Assembly (NCBI RefSeq): GCF_000007345.1
Contig: NC_003552.1
Span: 3,162,001 to 3,226,000 of the forward strand
Reading direction: 5' to 3'
Source of the DNA: Methanosarcina acetivorans C2A
GTDB lineage: Archaea; Halobacteriota; Methanosarcinia; Methanosarcinales; Methanosarcinaceae
Length of the DNA: 64,000 nt
Shown: piece after piece, positions 1 through 8,676 of the stretch
Position numbering within the stretch: the stretch's first letter is position 1
Layout of the letters: every line of letters begins with the position of its first letter
Position numbers and translations under genes: made by a program
Notes under the pieces: generated by a model
What the model saw: the letters and a program-made list of their open reading frames with translations, nothing else
The model's database searches: none
Told to the model about the DNA's origin: nothing

Positions 1-52
1 GTTTTTTAACTGGATCTTTAAAGGAGGGATTTTTAATGATCATCTCAGAGGA

Positions 53-1042
53 TCAGTCCTCGGTGCTGTTATCCGTGCCGTTCTCCGGCACGATTTCAGA
101 GCGTATGAGCCTGTTTCCGCGGTCACCCTGCATTTTGCCTTCTCTTTGCATTGGGCCACCCTGCTGCATCAGGCCCTTCCCATTTTTCATTTCAGAGGAC
201 ATAATTTCTCTGAGCTCATCAAGGGATTCAACCCCTTCGACATCTGCGATCAGGGCAGTGAGTTCCTCAATCCTGTCTTCTAGCTGCTCATCAGTTGCAT
301 TTTCATCTTCCGTAAGCCTGGCATTCAGGATCTCAATTTCCTTTTCAAGGGAATCAACGGTCTGGGTCTGAAGGTAATCGAATATAACGTCCTCCAGTTC
401 TGCAGCTGTTGAAGCCTCACTTATATCAGCATATAAGTTTTGAAGCTCAGCGATTTTTTCATTGAGCTCTTCAGCCCTGTCGTCTTCGCCTGCTTCCTCG
501 AGACTGGTCTGCATTTCTTCAAGCTGTTCGGTCATGTTCTGAAGGGAATCAAGCATATTAGTCTGGACCTCAGTAAAGTTCTCATCAGTTAAGTTCGCGA
601 CTTCAAAGAGGCATGGTCCGTATGTTCTACAGGGGAATCCGTTCTTTTCTCCAAAGCCCGCACCTTCAGCATTTGCTGGCCTATCTGCGAGCAAAACCTC
701 CTGCAGTTCTTCTGCACTTGAAGCCTCACTTACATTGTCATACTTGCTTTGAAGTTCAGCAATCTTTTCAGTAATTGAGTTAAGAATTTCAGCCTGAATA
801 TCTGAGAAGTTTTCTTCAGTAATATTTAAAGCAGAACCAAAACCCATGCCACGCATTCCATCAGGCCCTGCACCCCCATGCCCCATACCTCCGGGCATCA
901 TTTTCCCTAATTCGTTTTCATTTGTTGAATTTGATTGATTTGTGGTCCCGTTTTCCAAAGCAAAGGCGCCGGAAGGAATGATGCTTAAGACCATCAGCAC
1001 CACCGCAAAACTGGCAGCCGATTTTACTGCTTGTTTTTTCAT
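53..1042 (-). CDS. secreted coiled-coil protein with internal duplication
   Basis: 329 residues, function unknown. The first 28 residues form a signal peptide (basic start, hydrophobic core, ASF...GAFA), so the protein is exported. A low-complexity Asn/Ser/Gly linker with several N-glycosylation sequons (NGT, NQS, NST) follows. The body holds two related copies of a helical unit, about residues 72-125 and 145-220, each beginning with NIT/NLT-x-ENF and containing EKIAELQ..Y..(V/I)SEAS.AEL, then a further Glu-rich coiled coil and a Gln/Gly/Met-rich tail. The start is supported by GGAGGT six bases upstream. The architecture suggests a surface or periplasmic-side structural protein. The secreted coiled-coil gene at 40579 is similar in style, but not clearly homologous. 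Confidence 0.8.
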   Translation of the reverse strand: MKKQAVKSAASFAVVLMVLSIIPSGAFALENGTTNQSNSTNENELGKMMPGGMGHGGAGPDGMRGMGFGSALNITEENFSDIQAEILNSITEKIAELQSKYDNVSEASSAEELQEVLLADRPANAEGAGFGEKNGFPCRTYGPCLFEVANLTDENFTEVQTNMLDSLQNMTEQLEEMQTSLEEAGEDDRAEELNEKIAELQNLYADISEASTAAELEDVIFDYLQTQTVDSLEKEIEILNARLTEDENATDEQLEDRIEELTALIADVEGVESLDELREIMSSEMKNGKGLMQQGGPMQREGKMQGDRGNRLIRSEIVPENGTDNSTED

Positions 1043-2254
1043 AGTATACCTCCGTCAATTACTTGTTTGATTTACTTGTCTAACTTACTTCGTTATTCTT
1101 TTCTGTTGAGCTCAAGCAGCTTTTCGCCGCTCGACATTTCTGTAATAAGCTGGCTTAAATATAAGCATACTTTCTGGAATAGGGATTTTTAACGATTTGA
1201 ATTTAGAAAATAAACTTTTATCCAACTTTATTTTAAGAATTAAGCTTAAATAATGAATATGATGCTTATTTAAATTCTAAAAAACCTTATAATTTAACTG
1301 GATAAATGTGTCCAATAAATTAGATACCTGAACAGCTAGTGGTAACCTGTCCTACAAGAATAGAGTGATTTTAAGGTTGATGATTAAGGCAGATCGGTAC
1401 AGAGACTCTCCAGCACCAGGAATGAAAATCTGCATCTTTTGGATTACTGGGATACGTGACCTACCAGATTACCATTCCCCATTATTACAAGCTCATTTTT
1501 ATAGAAATCCATATCTTCCTCAGGTTTGTGTGATAAAAAAGAGCTGAAGGAGAAAGGTAACTGTCAATGAGCCTGTACTTGCTGTTAATTACATTTATTA
1601 TTTATATTCATTATTAACTGCATTCGTCGCTTATTGCATTCGTCGCTAATTGCACTCATGATTAGTTGTCCTCGCGATTAGTTTTACTCGGAGTCACTTA
1701 CTGGTAGAGAAATTAAGAGATAGATCAAAAAGATCAAAAAAGAAAAATAGGAAGAAAAAAGGAAGAAAAAATTTGAGAAAAACATGGGATTATTATGGGG
1801 GGCTTCATAGAGGTATAAAACCTGAAATCAGAAAGGCACTTTTCAAATGTGAAAATGGCTTATAAATAGAGTATAGCGCTGTTCAAGAGCTTTAAGGAAA
1901 TCTGAATTCCCAAAATATGAGATTTAAGAATTATAAAGTATTAAACACAAAAATAAGCCCTCTTAAAGGAAATTTATTAAACCCAATACCGTGACGGAAC
2001 TGGAAAAGTAAGTATGCTTTTATCTTTAAATCCAGATACAGCATCTGCAGTCAGGAATATACCGAAGAATACACATCCAACCCACTACAATCCTCGCCCA
2101 ACAAACTCTTAAAACCAATAAACTCTCAAAACAAGAAACCTTCAAAATATGCTTTCAAGCCGTACTATTTCGTGTTTACATCATGAAAGGTGCGGCTGAA
2201 GCAAAAAATCGAGACCACATGTTGTATCATATACCTGCAAAATAACAGCTTCGG
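1043..2254. other. gene-free stretch with short repeats
   Basis: About 1.2 kb without a convincing gene. It holds the promoter described at 1154, purine-rich runs at about 1725-1790, and a short direct repeat (TTGCATTCGTCGCT-like, about 1618-1653) followed by two related TGATTAGTT/CGATTAGTT segments. The only open frame (1365-1547) has no ribosome site and no recognisable protein features. Confidence 0.5.
1154..1165 (-). promoter_or_regulatory. TATA box for the 53-1042 gene
   Basis: On the minus strand this reads GCTTATATTTAA, a good archaeal TATA box about 110 bases upstream of the start codon. That implies a leader of roughly 85 nt, usual for Methanosarcina. Confidence 0.45.
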
Positions 2255-2746
2255 ATGTTCCTGACAGCTAATAAACCCTTCAAGAAGATATCAGAAGAGA
2301 TATTATTATCACAACATCCAACATACAGAGACAGAAAGATGCCTGAAAACCCTGAGGAAAATTTGTTGGTCCTGCAGCTTTCCGAAGATTCTAGGAAAAT
2401 TGCCAGACTCCTCTCTAATGAGACTTCGATCAGGATCCTCAAACTGCTTTACAGAAGATCGATGTCAGCCGCTGACATTGCCGATGAGCTTGAAGTGCGC
2501 CTGAATACCCTCAAGTACAACCTGGATTCACTCCTTGAAGCCGGGCTGATCAGAGTCAGACAGGTAAAATGGAGTCGAAAAGGAAGAGAAATAAAGGTGT
2601 ATGAAGCAGTAGAGAAAGTAATAATTCTTCTGCCAGGAAAAAGAAGTCCTGATATGTCCCTCATATTAACGATGCTCCGGCAGCACAGCCTGAAAAGCCC
2701 GGAAGGATCGGATGTTTCGGGAGTTTATTGTGAGCCCGGAATCTGA
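2255..2746 (+). CDS. ArsR-like winged-helix transcriptional regulator
   Basis: 163 residues. Residues about 38-120 form a winged helix-turn-helix of the ArsR type: LSNETSIRILKLLYRR, then SAADIADELEVRLNTLKYNL as the recognition region, then LLEAGLIRVRQVKW...GREIKVYEA as the wing. It is likely a DNA-binding regulator. The start is uncertain: no SD precedes 2255, and an in-frame ATG at 2339 (MPENPEEN) would remove 28 residues without touching the HTH. Related Methanosarcina proteins often end in a hydrophobic helix. Here the C-terminus after SLILTMLRQ is short and polar, so a frameshifted tail is possible. Confidence 0.7.
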   Translation: MFLTANKPFKKISEEILLSQHPTYRDRKMPENPEENLLVLQLSEDSRKIARLLSNETSIRILKLLYRRSMSAADIADELEVRLNTLKYNLDSLLEAGLIRVRQVKWSRKGREIKVYEAVEKVIILLPGKRSPDMSLILTMLRQHSLKSPEGSDVSGVYCEPGI

Positions 2747-2886
2747 AATTTCCGCAAGCATGCATCTGAGATTGCTTAAGGTATGCTTTAAAGAAAAATT
2801 TCAGAACTCCAACAATATTTTAATATATAAAAACAATAAATGGAATGTAGTGTCCAGTGATTATTTACCAGAAGGCGTAGACAAGC

Positions 2887-3912
2887 ATGAAAATTAAACT
2901 CTTGTCCTTGATTCTTATAATAATGGGAGTTCTCGTAACTTCAGGTTGTGTTGATTCACAGGCACAGCCTTATACAAAAGTTCCAGGCGATCTTTACAGG
3001 AGCATTTTCTACCCCTATGCTGGACTCCTGACGCCGCATCCTCCTCCACATTCAGATGTGGACGGACCGCCTTCTCTGCGAGATGCAACCCACCTGCTTG
3101 ATGAGAATATTGAAAAGGCAGAATTTATAGCTGAAAAAATAGAACCTGGAATTCAGTACTTCAAGGAACAGGGAAAGGATGTGAACAGGCTTGAGGCTCT
3201 GCTTGAAGAATACAAAAGGCTCATAGAAGAAGCAAAGAGTTATCGAGCCCTCGCAGCATCCGTATCTGGCGAAGACTACGTCATTTCCGGGACGAATGAA
3301 GCTTCAGAAGACGAAATGACAGTGGAGAGTTCGGAAAAGGAGTACCTGATCCAGTCCCAGAAGAGCATGATTCAAGCCAACCTCGTGCTTAAAGACATAT
3401 TTGAAGAGTTTAAGCGCCTGATGCCCGGAAGTGTAGAACTGAACGAGACTGCCAGGCTAAATGCGGAAGGGGAGGGAAGAGTTACTCTAATGGGAGGTTT
3501 TAACCTCAGCCTGCACCTGCAGGAAGGTGAAATAGCCATAATGGACCTTTCCCCTGATTCAGCAATACAGATCGAAGGGGACTACACAGTTGAAATTAAG
3601 GATGGACGGCAGGAAAACATGCTCATCTACCATATACGGTCTGCGGATGTGGAGATTTCAGGTTCCCAAAAAACACTGTTGCTTATTGGTGAAAATATCA
3701 CTGTTGAAGCAGACGGAGAAGGCTATGCGGTTTTCTTCGGGAATGGGACTTACACTGTTGAAGATGCCGCCGGAACAAAGCCCGAAGAACAGTGGGCAGC
3801 TGAAATAATTTTAGTAGCAGAAATGGGCCCAGGGAAACCGGAAAGGACAGAAAGCAAGTTTTCCCCAGTGGGCATGCATATTCAGGAAAACGGGAGAAAA
3901 GAGCTTCATTGA
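2887..3912 (+). CDS. predicted lipoprotein of unknown function
   Basis: 341 residues. The N-terminus is a lipoprotein signal with lipobox LVTSGC (Cys21), so the protein is probably lipid-anchored outside the membrane. Residues about 65-180 are helical and Glu/Lys-rich, with a run resembling a coiled coil. From about 185 on, the pattern changes to beta-rich alternation (GRVTLMGGFNLSLHLQEGE, QIEGDYTVEIKDG). No known domain was recognised. It follows the wHTH gene on the same strand and precedes the COG2512-type regulator, so the three may form a regulatory and envelope group. Confidence 0.7.
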   Translation: MKIKLLSLILIIMGVLVTSGCVDSQAQPYTKVPGDLYRSIFYPYAGLLTPHPPPHSDVDGPPSLRDATHLLDENIEKAEFIAEKIEPGIQYFKEQGKDVNRLEALLEEYKRLIEEAKSYRALAASVSGEDYVISGTNEASEDEMTVESSEKEYLIQSQKSMIQANLVLKDIFEEFKRLMPGSVELNETARLNAEGEGRVTLMGGFNLSLHLQEGEIAIMDLSPDSAIQIEGDYTVEIKDGRQENMLIYHIRSADVEISGSQKTLLLIGENITVEADGEGYAVFFGNGTYTVEDAAGTKPEEQWAAEIILVAEMGPGKPERTESKFSPVGMHIQENGRKELH

Positions 3913-4041
3913 AAGGAATCAGCTTTATTAAAGGGAATCAACTTTATTAAAGAGAATCTATAAAGTCATAAAAAAGATATAAGTATAAAGTCCGAAAAGA
4001 TAAATTGAGAATCCAACCGTAACCCGGGTTTCCTGATAAAA

Positions 4042-5262
4042 ATGAATCTGAAAGTTTACATAATATGCGTTGCTACCGCCGTACTTTTTGCTGTGCCTGT
4101 CCTTGCAGACAACACAGCCACAATTCACGGAGAGGTGTATAGCTGGGATACCTTCGAACCGCTGGAAAATGCCGTGGTTGAAGTAAACTCCACCCCTTCC
4201 CAGTCCATGGTAGCTAAATACGGCGTATACTATTTTGAGCTTGACCCTGGGGATTATCTCATTAAAGCCAGTTATTATGAAAACAGTACGCTAGTTAATT
4301 CTGGCGAAGTAACGGTCACAATTAAAGGGGAAGGGAGTTATGTACGTGACCTTTTGCTCCTCCCTGTTTATTCCACAATATTGATGGAAGGAGAGAATAA
4401 TTCCAGCACCTCCGTACCGGTGAGTAATAATTCGGATTCTGATATCAGCTCAGATGAAGAAAACTCGAGCAATATTAATGTAAGTGTCCCTGAAGGAATA
4501 ACCGGCTCTACCTTTTCAACCGGATATTATCTGCTTGCTGCCCTTGCACTGTCTCTCCTTTTAGTTGCCGGCTACAGTTTCCAGAAACGTAGAAACGTAG
4601 AGAAAAAGGAACCAGAAAAAGATAAATCGGGAAAAAGTCAACTGGAAGCAGATAAACTGAAGAAAAACAGACTTCAGGAAGGAAAAGCTGTACATGAAAC
4701 AGCAGTATCCGAAGCAGAAAAAATCTCTTCACTCGGGAACACACCCACCTTTTCAGCAAAGCTTCCTGATGAAGGAGTTACACCGTCAATCGAAAAGGAA
4801 ATCCAGGCAAAGCCCTCAGAAACCCGACTCCCCGAAGAGACGGACTTTGAATTAAAGGAAAAGGAAAAAGAGACAGAAAGCAAAACAGAGCCTTCCAGAA
4901 CTGAAATAAAACCTGCAGAATTTGAACCTGAAGCAGAAGAAGATCGGAAAAAGAGTCCGGAAGAACCATCTCCAGAAAAGTCGTCAGAGGGATCAGAACA
5001 GGCTCCGGAACCCGCAAAGCGGCCCGAACCGGAAGCCCCTGCTGTCAAAAAGAATCTTCCTCTCCCTGCGGACCTCCAGGAAATCATGGACATCATCAGG
5101 GGCCAGGGAGGCAGGATTACACAGAAAGATCTCCGCAGTAAGTTAAGATATTCCGAAGGGAAAGTCAGCCTCATGCTTGCAGATCTGGAAAGAAGAGAGC
5201 TGATAGAAAAGTTCAAGCGGGGACGTGGGAATGTTGTGATCATCAGGGACGAGGAGAGATAA
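4042..5262 (+). CDS. membrane-spanning winged-helix regulator (COG2512 type)
   Basis: 406 residues with a one-component sensor layout. A signal peptide covers residues 1-22. An external carboxypeptidase-regulatory/Ig-like beta domain follows at about 26-115 (IHGEVYSWDTFEPLENAVVE, YYFELDPGDYLIKASYYEN), then an Asn/Ser-rich stalk with sequons, one transmembrane helix at about 161-180, a long Glu/Lys/Pro-rich cytoplasmic linker, and a C-terminal winged helix (about 345-403: ITQKDLRSKLRYSEGKVSLM, RRELIEKFKRGRGNVV). By analogy with COG2512 it would couple an outside signal to DNA binding at the membrane. No SD is visible before ATG 4042. A clear paralog lies at 39249-40364. Confidence 0.85.
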   Translation: MNLKVYIICVATAVLFAVPVLADNTATIHGEVYSWDTFEPLENAVVEVNSTPSQSMVAKYGVYYFELDPGDYLIKASYYENSTLVNSGEVTVTIKGEGSYVRDLLLLPVYSTILMEGENNSSTSVPVSNNSDSDISSDEENSSNINVSVPEGITGSTFSTGYYLLAALALSLLLVAGYSFQKRRNVEKKEPEKDKSGKSQLEADKLKKNRLQEGKAVHETAVSEAEKISSLGNTPTFSAKLPDEGVTPSIEKEIQAKPSETRLPEETDFELKEKEKETESKTEPSRTEIKPAEFEPEAEEDRKKSPEEPSPEKSSEGSEQAPEPAKRPEPEAPAVKKNLPLPADLQEIMDIIRGQGGRITQKDLRSKLRYSEGKVSLMLADLERRELIEKFKRGRGNVVIIRDEER

Positions 5263-5347
5263 GTTTCCCTCATATATCAGCTCCCCATATCCCCTGATTC
5301 CCACATCCCACTACTTTTTTCATACCTGTATATTGGGTTATTCCAGA

Positions 5348-5629
5348 TTAGTCGATAGCAGTATATTTTGCCTCGATAATCTCATCAGCTTTTGTTTCTT
5401 TGTTTCTTCTGAAACATTTCTTTGTGTTTAACATTAACCAGCCCCAGTGCAGTACAAAGTGGGCAATAAAGAAAGCCAGCATCAGAATCCCAATCTTCTC
5501 ATGGATAACCTTCCAGAAATGGGACGTTCCATGTCCGTCGATAAACAATAAAAGACCTGAATAGCCAACCAGCACAAATTGTACGAGTAAGGCAAGGTCC
5601 ACGACGTAGTTAATTTTTGTTCGACTCAT
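5348..5629 (-). CDS. small DUF4405-like membrane protein
   Basis: 93 residues with two transmembrane helices (about 10-30 and 46-67). Histidines fall at helix ends (HGTSHFWKVIHEKIG, FIAHFVLHW) in the pattern of DUF4405 and cytochrome b-like membrane proteins, where such residues can bind haem. The tail is polar and charged. Its role here is unknown. It stands alone, facing a long gene-free region. Confidence 0.65.
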   Translation of the reverse strand: MSRTKINYVVDLALLVQFVLVGYSGLLLFIDGHGTSHFWKVIHEKIGILMLAFFIAHFVLHWGWLMLNTKKCFRRNKETKADEIIEAKYTAID

Positions 5630-7430
5630 TCTTTTACTCCATTGGATCTACATCTTTCTAACTTCTACATCTCTGAGTAATTTTTCCATATTTGTCTAAC
5701 GATCAATTACGGCCACGCTGTTAACTCAGCTTGCCGTCTAACATCCCTCTAATTGCCAGACAAAGAGATAAAGATACTTGCAAAAAAAGAGTCTAAAAAG
5801 AACTTTATTTTCATTTTTAAGCATAATTGAAGCTATAAATTAGATTTAAATCTTTATTTTTGTGTTTAAACCTTAAAAAAAGTTTTTTAATTGATATTTT
5901 TAAGCCCATGCTGCTTTCGAGCCTGTTTTCCAGTCAGATAAAAAACAATCTGCAAACCAGTGCCTCAATTAAGAAGATAAACTGTAAAAATGACCCCTAG
6001 CTCAAGAGAATATTTTTTCTTACCCCAGAGACTATTTTTTAATTTAAGTAATTTTCAGCGATTTCTCCAACTTGACTGGTGACCCTGTAAAAAAGAAATA
6101 CAGATTTGAAAGAGAAATAAGGCCTAATTATGCCAATTTGACCTTTTTGCTTCTCTTTTTACCCTCAAACATATTAAATAACTTTACATTTCAGCTTTTC
6201 TGTTCTTCTTTTTTCTTTTTGTTGGAATGACCGTTCTCCTGAGTCTTTTTATTTTACCATTGTTTTAAGTTAGTCCTCTTGAGCGCAGCTCCCGACTCTA
6301 CTATAAAGTAGTCTGCTTTAGCGAAACTACCTATAAAAACCCATCAATTAGTCCGCCTGAGCTCAGCTCACTTCTCAACCCATAAATAATCTGCTTGAGC
6401 AAAGCGAAAAGGGCAGCGCACTGCGGAGCCGTAACTCTGCTGGCGCAACTCTGCCGGGACAAAAACGACTCGATATAGTGAATAAGATTTTACTGGTCAT
6501 AAGACCTGTAATTTTAGTCCTCTTGAACGAGCGAAGCGAGTGAAAAGGACCTCATGCTCCCGAAGCGAAACTCGGGAAGCGAAACTCGGGAGAAAAACAA
6601 ATTTCCATTCCATGCCAGATAACTCCAGGGGTTTATGACTTCGAAAGACTTGCTGAGTATTTTCAGAATTATTTCCGACGATTTTCTTACATTGACTCAA
6701 CCCTCAGTGCGCAAATAGTAGGAGATCAATTTATATTGGGGGCTCCAGAAAAGAACAGTAAATTTTTTAAATTATTTTTGATGCTCTCGAGTTCTAAATA
6801 TTTTTTTTATTTTATTTTTGGGGAGGAGGTTATTTTCTACCTCTCTATGAGTATGCAGGTCAAGGAATGAGAACATGTCAATATCCGAATCCGGGATTTC
6901 GTCCATGGAAAACAGCTCACTGAGAAGGTTGTCATGGGATTACGAATAATCGTTACAGATAATAACACTTTATAGGGATTATAATTTCAGATTAAAGGCC
7001 TATTAAAGAATAAATATGTCAAAAACCATATAAAAAAGCTTCATTGATAAATTCATTCCTTAAATTCCCTTTTTTCGGTTAAGTATGCTTTTATTATTAA
7101 ATGCCCATGATGGGGTTGACTGCCTCGAGTCCCTCCAGAGCAGTTATCTGACCAGGTACCGTCTAAAGGTGCTTACGTCAGAGAGGAGTAAACGGGAACT
7201 ACACCTGGAAAGGATACCTCGCCACCAGAAAACTGGAACCCTTCAAAACGTCCAGGTGTTCCCTGTTTAAGAACAAGAGGAAAGGAGCAGTCAAACAGAA
7301 ACCCTACACCCCAGAAGAAAGAGGCACCATGCACCCCGCAGGTGCCTCAAAATTATCAGGACCTCATTAAACCGTCTAATTGGGCCTTCATGGTCCAACT
7401 AGACCACATAATAAAATCAAACCAGATTGC

Positions 7431-7490
7431 ACCACAACGCACCACAACGCACCACAACGCACCACAACGCACCACAACGCACCACAACAT
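7431..7490. repeat. 10-bp microsatellite, 5.8 copies
   Basis: ACCACAACGC is repeated five times exactly, with a sixth partial copy ending ACCACAACAT. Units are directly adjacent with no spacers, so this is not a CRISPR. It lies about 240 bases upstream of the ABC operon. Confidence 0.95.
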
Positions 7491-7558
7491 ATACATTAAA
7501 TACATCAAGTTTTGCGTTACTATCACCCTGATACCCTGGAGAAGGACATCAGCCTGAC

Positions 7559-7702
7559 CACGAAATAATCGGATTCGATCACGAAATAATCAGATTCAAT
7601 CACGAAACGGGTCGTGAGAATATAAAAGCCAACCGAACAGAAGAAAATCAAATTAAAGCTACTCTGAAAAGATTCAGCTCAGCCTGAAAGATTCAGCTCA
7701 GA
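7559..7702. repeat. two sets of direct repeats before the ABC operon
   Basis: A 21-bp unit (CACGAAATAATCGGATTCGA plus T) occurs at 7559-7579 and, with two changes, at 7580-7600. A third partial copy begins at 7601. Further on, CTGAAAAGATTCAGCTCAG (7663) and CTGAAAGATTCAGCTCAG (7684) form a second pair. The TATA box lies between the two sets, so they could be operators or polymerase-slippage repeats. Confidence 0.8.
7619..7628 (+). promoter_or_regulatory. TATA box of the ABC exporter operon
   Basis: AATATAAAAG lies about 100 bases before the ATG at 7729. The start itself has GAGGT upstream. A leader of about 75 nt would include the second direct-repeat pair. Confidence 0.5.
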
Positions 7703-7728
7703 TATGACTAGCTTTTTAGAGGTAATTT

Positions 7729-8667
7729 ATGACACTTACTGAAATTATAGAGAACTTCAAAACGAAGTTAAATCCCTCAACAATCATGGATTCGCTCGAA
7801 AAAACTGCAAGTTTCTACGACGAATCCGAAAACGATTCAGAGGCAAGTGGTTCATGGGAGGAGCTACAAAACCAGAAAAGAAGTTCCTCCACCGGTTTTT
7901 CCCATAGCTCTGAAAGGAGCAGGCTCACCAGTAACGAAAGAGAACCACTTATAAAACTCACTGATGTCTGGAAAATCTACCAGATGGGGGAGGTTGAGTT
8001 TGCAGCCTTGAAGGGAATAGATCTGGATATCTTCGAAGGAGAATTTCTTGTAGTGCTCGGCCCCAGCGGAAGCGGAAAAAGCACTCTTATGAACCTGCTG
8101 GGCTGTCTCGACATACCTTCAGAGGGCACGGTTTACCTGAACTCAAATGACATCTCAGAACTCGAAGAATCCGAGCTTGCCCGCATCAGGGGACAGATGA
8201 TTGGCTTTATTTTCCAGAGTTTCAACCTGATTCCCACGTTGAGTACGGAAGAAAATGTGCTCTTGCCCCTGGAATTTCAGGAAGAGGACGCACATTTAGC
8301 CCGAAGGAAAGCTGAATATCTGCTTGACATAGTCGGGCTTTCGGACAAGAAAAAAAACCTGCCATCCCAGCTCTCTGGCGGGCAGAGGCAAAGGGTTGCC
8401 ATAGCCCGGTCCCTGGCTGTGAACCCGCCTATAATCCTGGCAGACGAGCCTACGGGAAACCTGGACAGCAAGACAGGAGATTACATCCTGGAATTTCTGG
8501 ACGGATTGCATGAAAAGGAAGGCAAGACGATTATCATTGTGACCCATGACCTGGACCTGGTAAAATATGCAACAAGAGTTGTGTACATCAGAGACGGTGA
8601 AATCGAAAAAATTGAAATACGCACGAAAAAAGAACCAAGTACGATAAATGAATCGGATATGAATTGA
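7729..8667 (+). CDS. ABC transporter ATP-binding protein (MacB/LolD family)
   Basis: 312 residues. The nucleotide-binding domain has Walker [10 protein letters not shown] (about 112-120), Q-loop IFQSFNLIP, signature [15 protein letters not shown] (about 216-230), Walker [12 protein letters not shown] and switch His in IIVTHDLD. The PTGNLD and FNL wording is typical of the MacB/LolD branch that powers FtsX-type permeases. An unusual N-terminal extension of about 75 polar residues precedes the domain. The strong SD GAGGT before this ATG argues that it is real. The COG1361-like subunit and the permease follow on the same strand, 9 and 35 bases apart, and the three form one operon. Confidence 0.95.
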   Translation: MTLTEIIENFKTKLNPSTIMDSLEKTASFYDESENDSEASGSWEELQNQKRSSSTGFSHSSERSRLTSNEREPLIKLTDVWKIYQMGEVEFAALKGIDLDIFEGEFLVVLGPSGSGKSTLMNLLGCLDIPSEGTVYLNSNDISELEESELARIRGQMIGFIFQSFNLIPTLSTEENVLLPLEFQEEDAHLARRKAEYLLDIVGLSDKKKNLPSQLSGGQRQRVAIARSLAVNPPIILADEPTGNLDSKTGDYILEFLDGLHEKEGKTIIIVTHDLDLVKYATRVVYIRDGEIEKIEIRTKKEPSTINESDMN

Positions 8668-8676
8668 GGAATAAAA

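Larger units (their letters stand above)
5630..7728. other. 2.1 kb gene-free region rich in degenerate repeats
   Basis: No credible gene. Between 6270 and 6540 a motif of about 20 bases, TAGTCCTCTTGAGCGCAGCT, recurs in degenerate form four times (about 6271, 6346, 6386 and 6514). Next to the last copy, GAAGCGAAACTCGGG is repeated directly (about 6562-6592). Poly-T runs, an AT-rich flank, a decamer microsatellite at 7431 and direct repeats at 7559-7702 follow. The short frames at 6497, 7085 and 7342 have no SD and biased or repeat-derived translations. Confidence 0.6.

Noticed and set aside
1365-1547. 60-residue open frame
   Set aside because: No ribosome site, no domain and no hydrophobic pattern; it lies in a non-coding interval.
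2712-2897. 61-residue frame after the wHTH gene
   Set aside because: It overlaps two better genes and lacks a ribosome site, though it may include the lost tail of the wHTH protein after a frameshift.
4674-5273. 199-residue minus-strand frame
   Set aside because: It is the shadow of the COG2512-type gene on the other strand; composition is Ser-rich as expected for an antisense frame.
7431-7490. Possible CRISPR array
   Set aside because: Units are 10 bases and directly adjacent with no spacers; no cas gene is present.
7342-7557. 71-residue open frame across the decamer repeat
   Set aside because: Its middle is simply the translated microsatellite, there is no SD, and the rest has no protein-like features.
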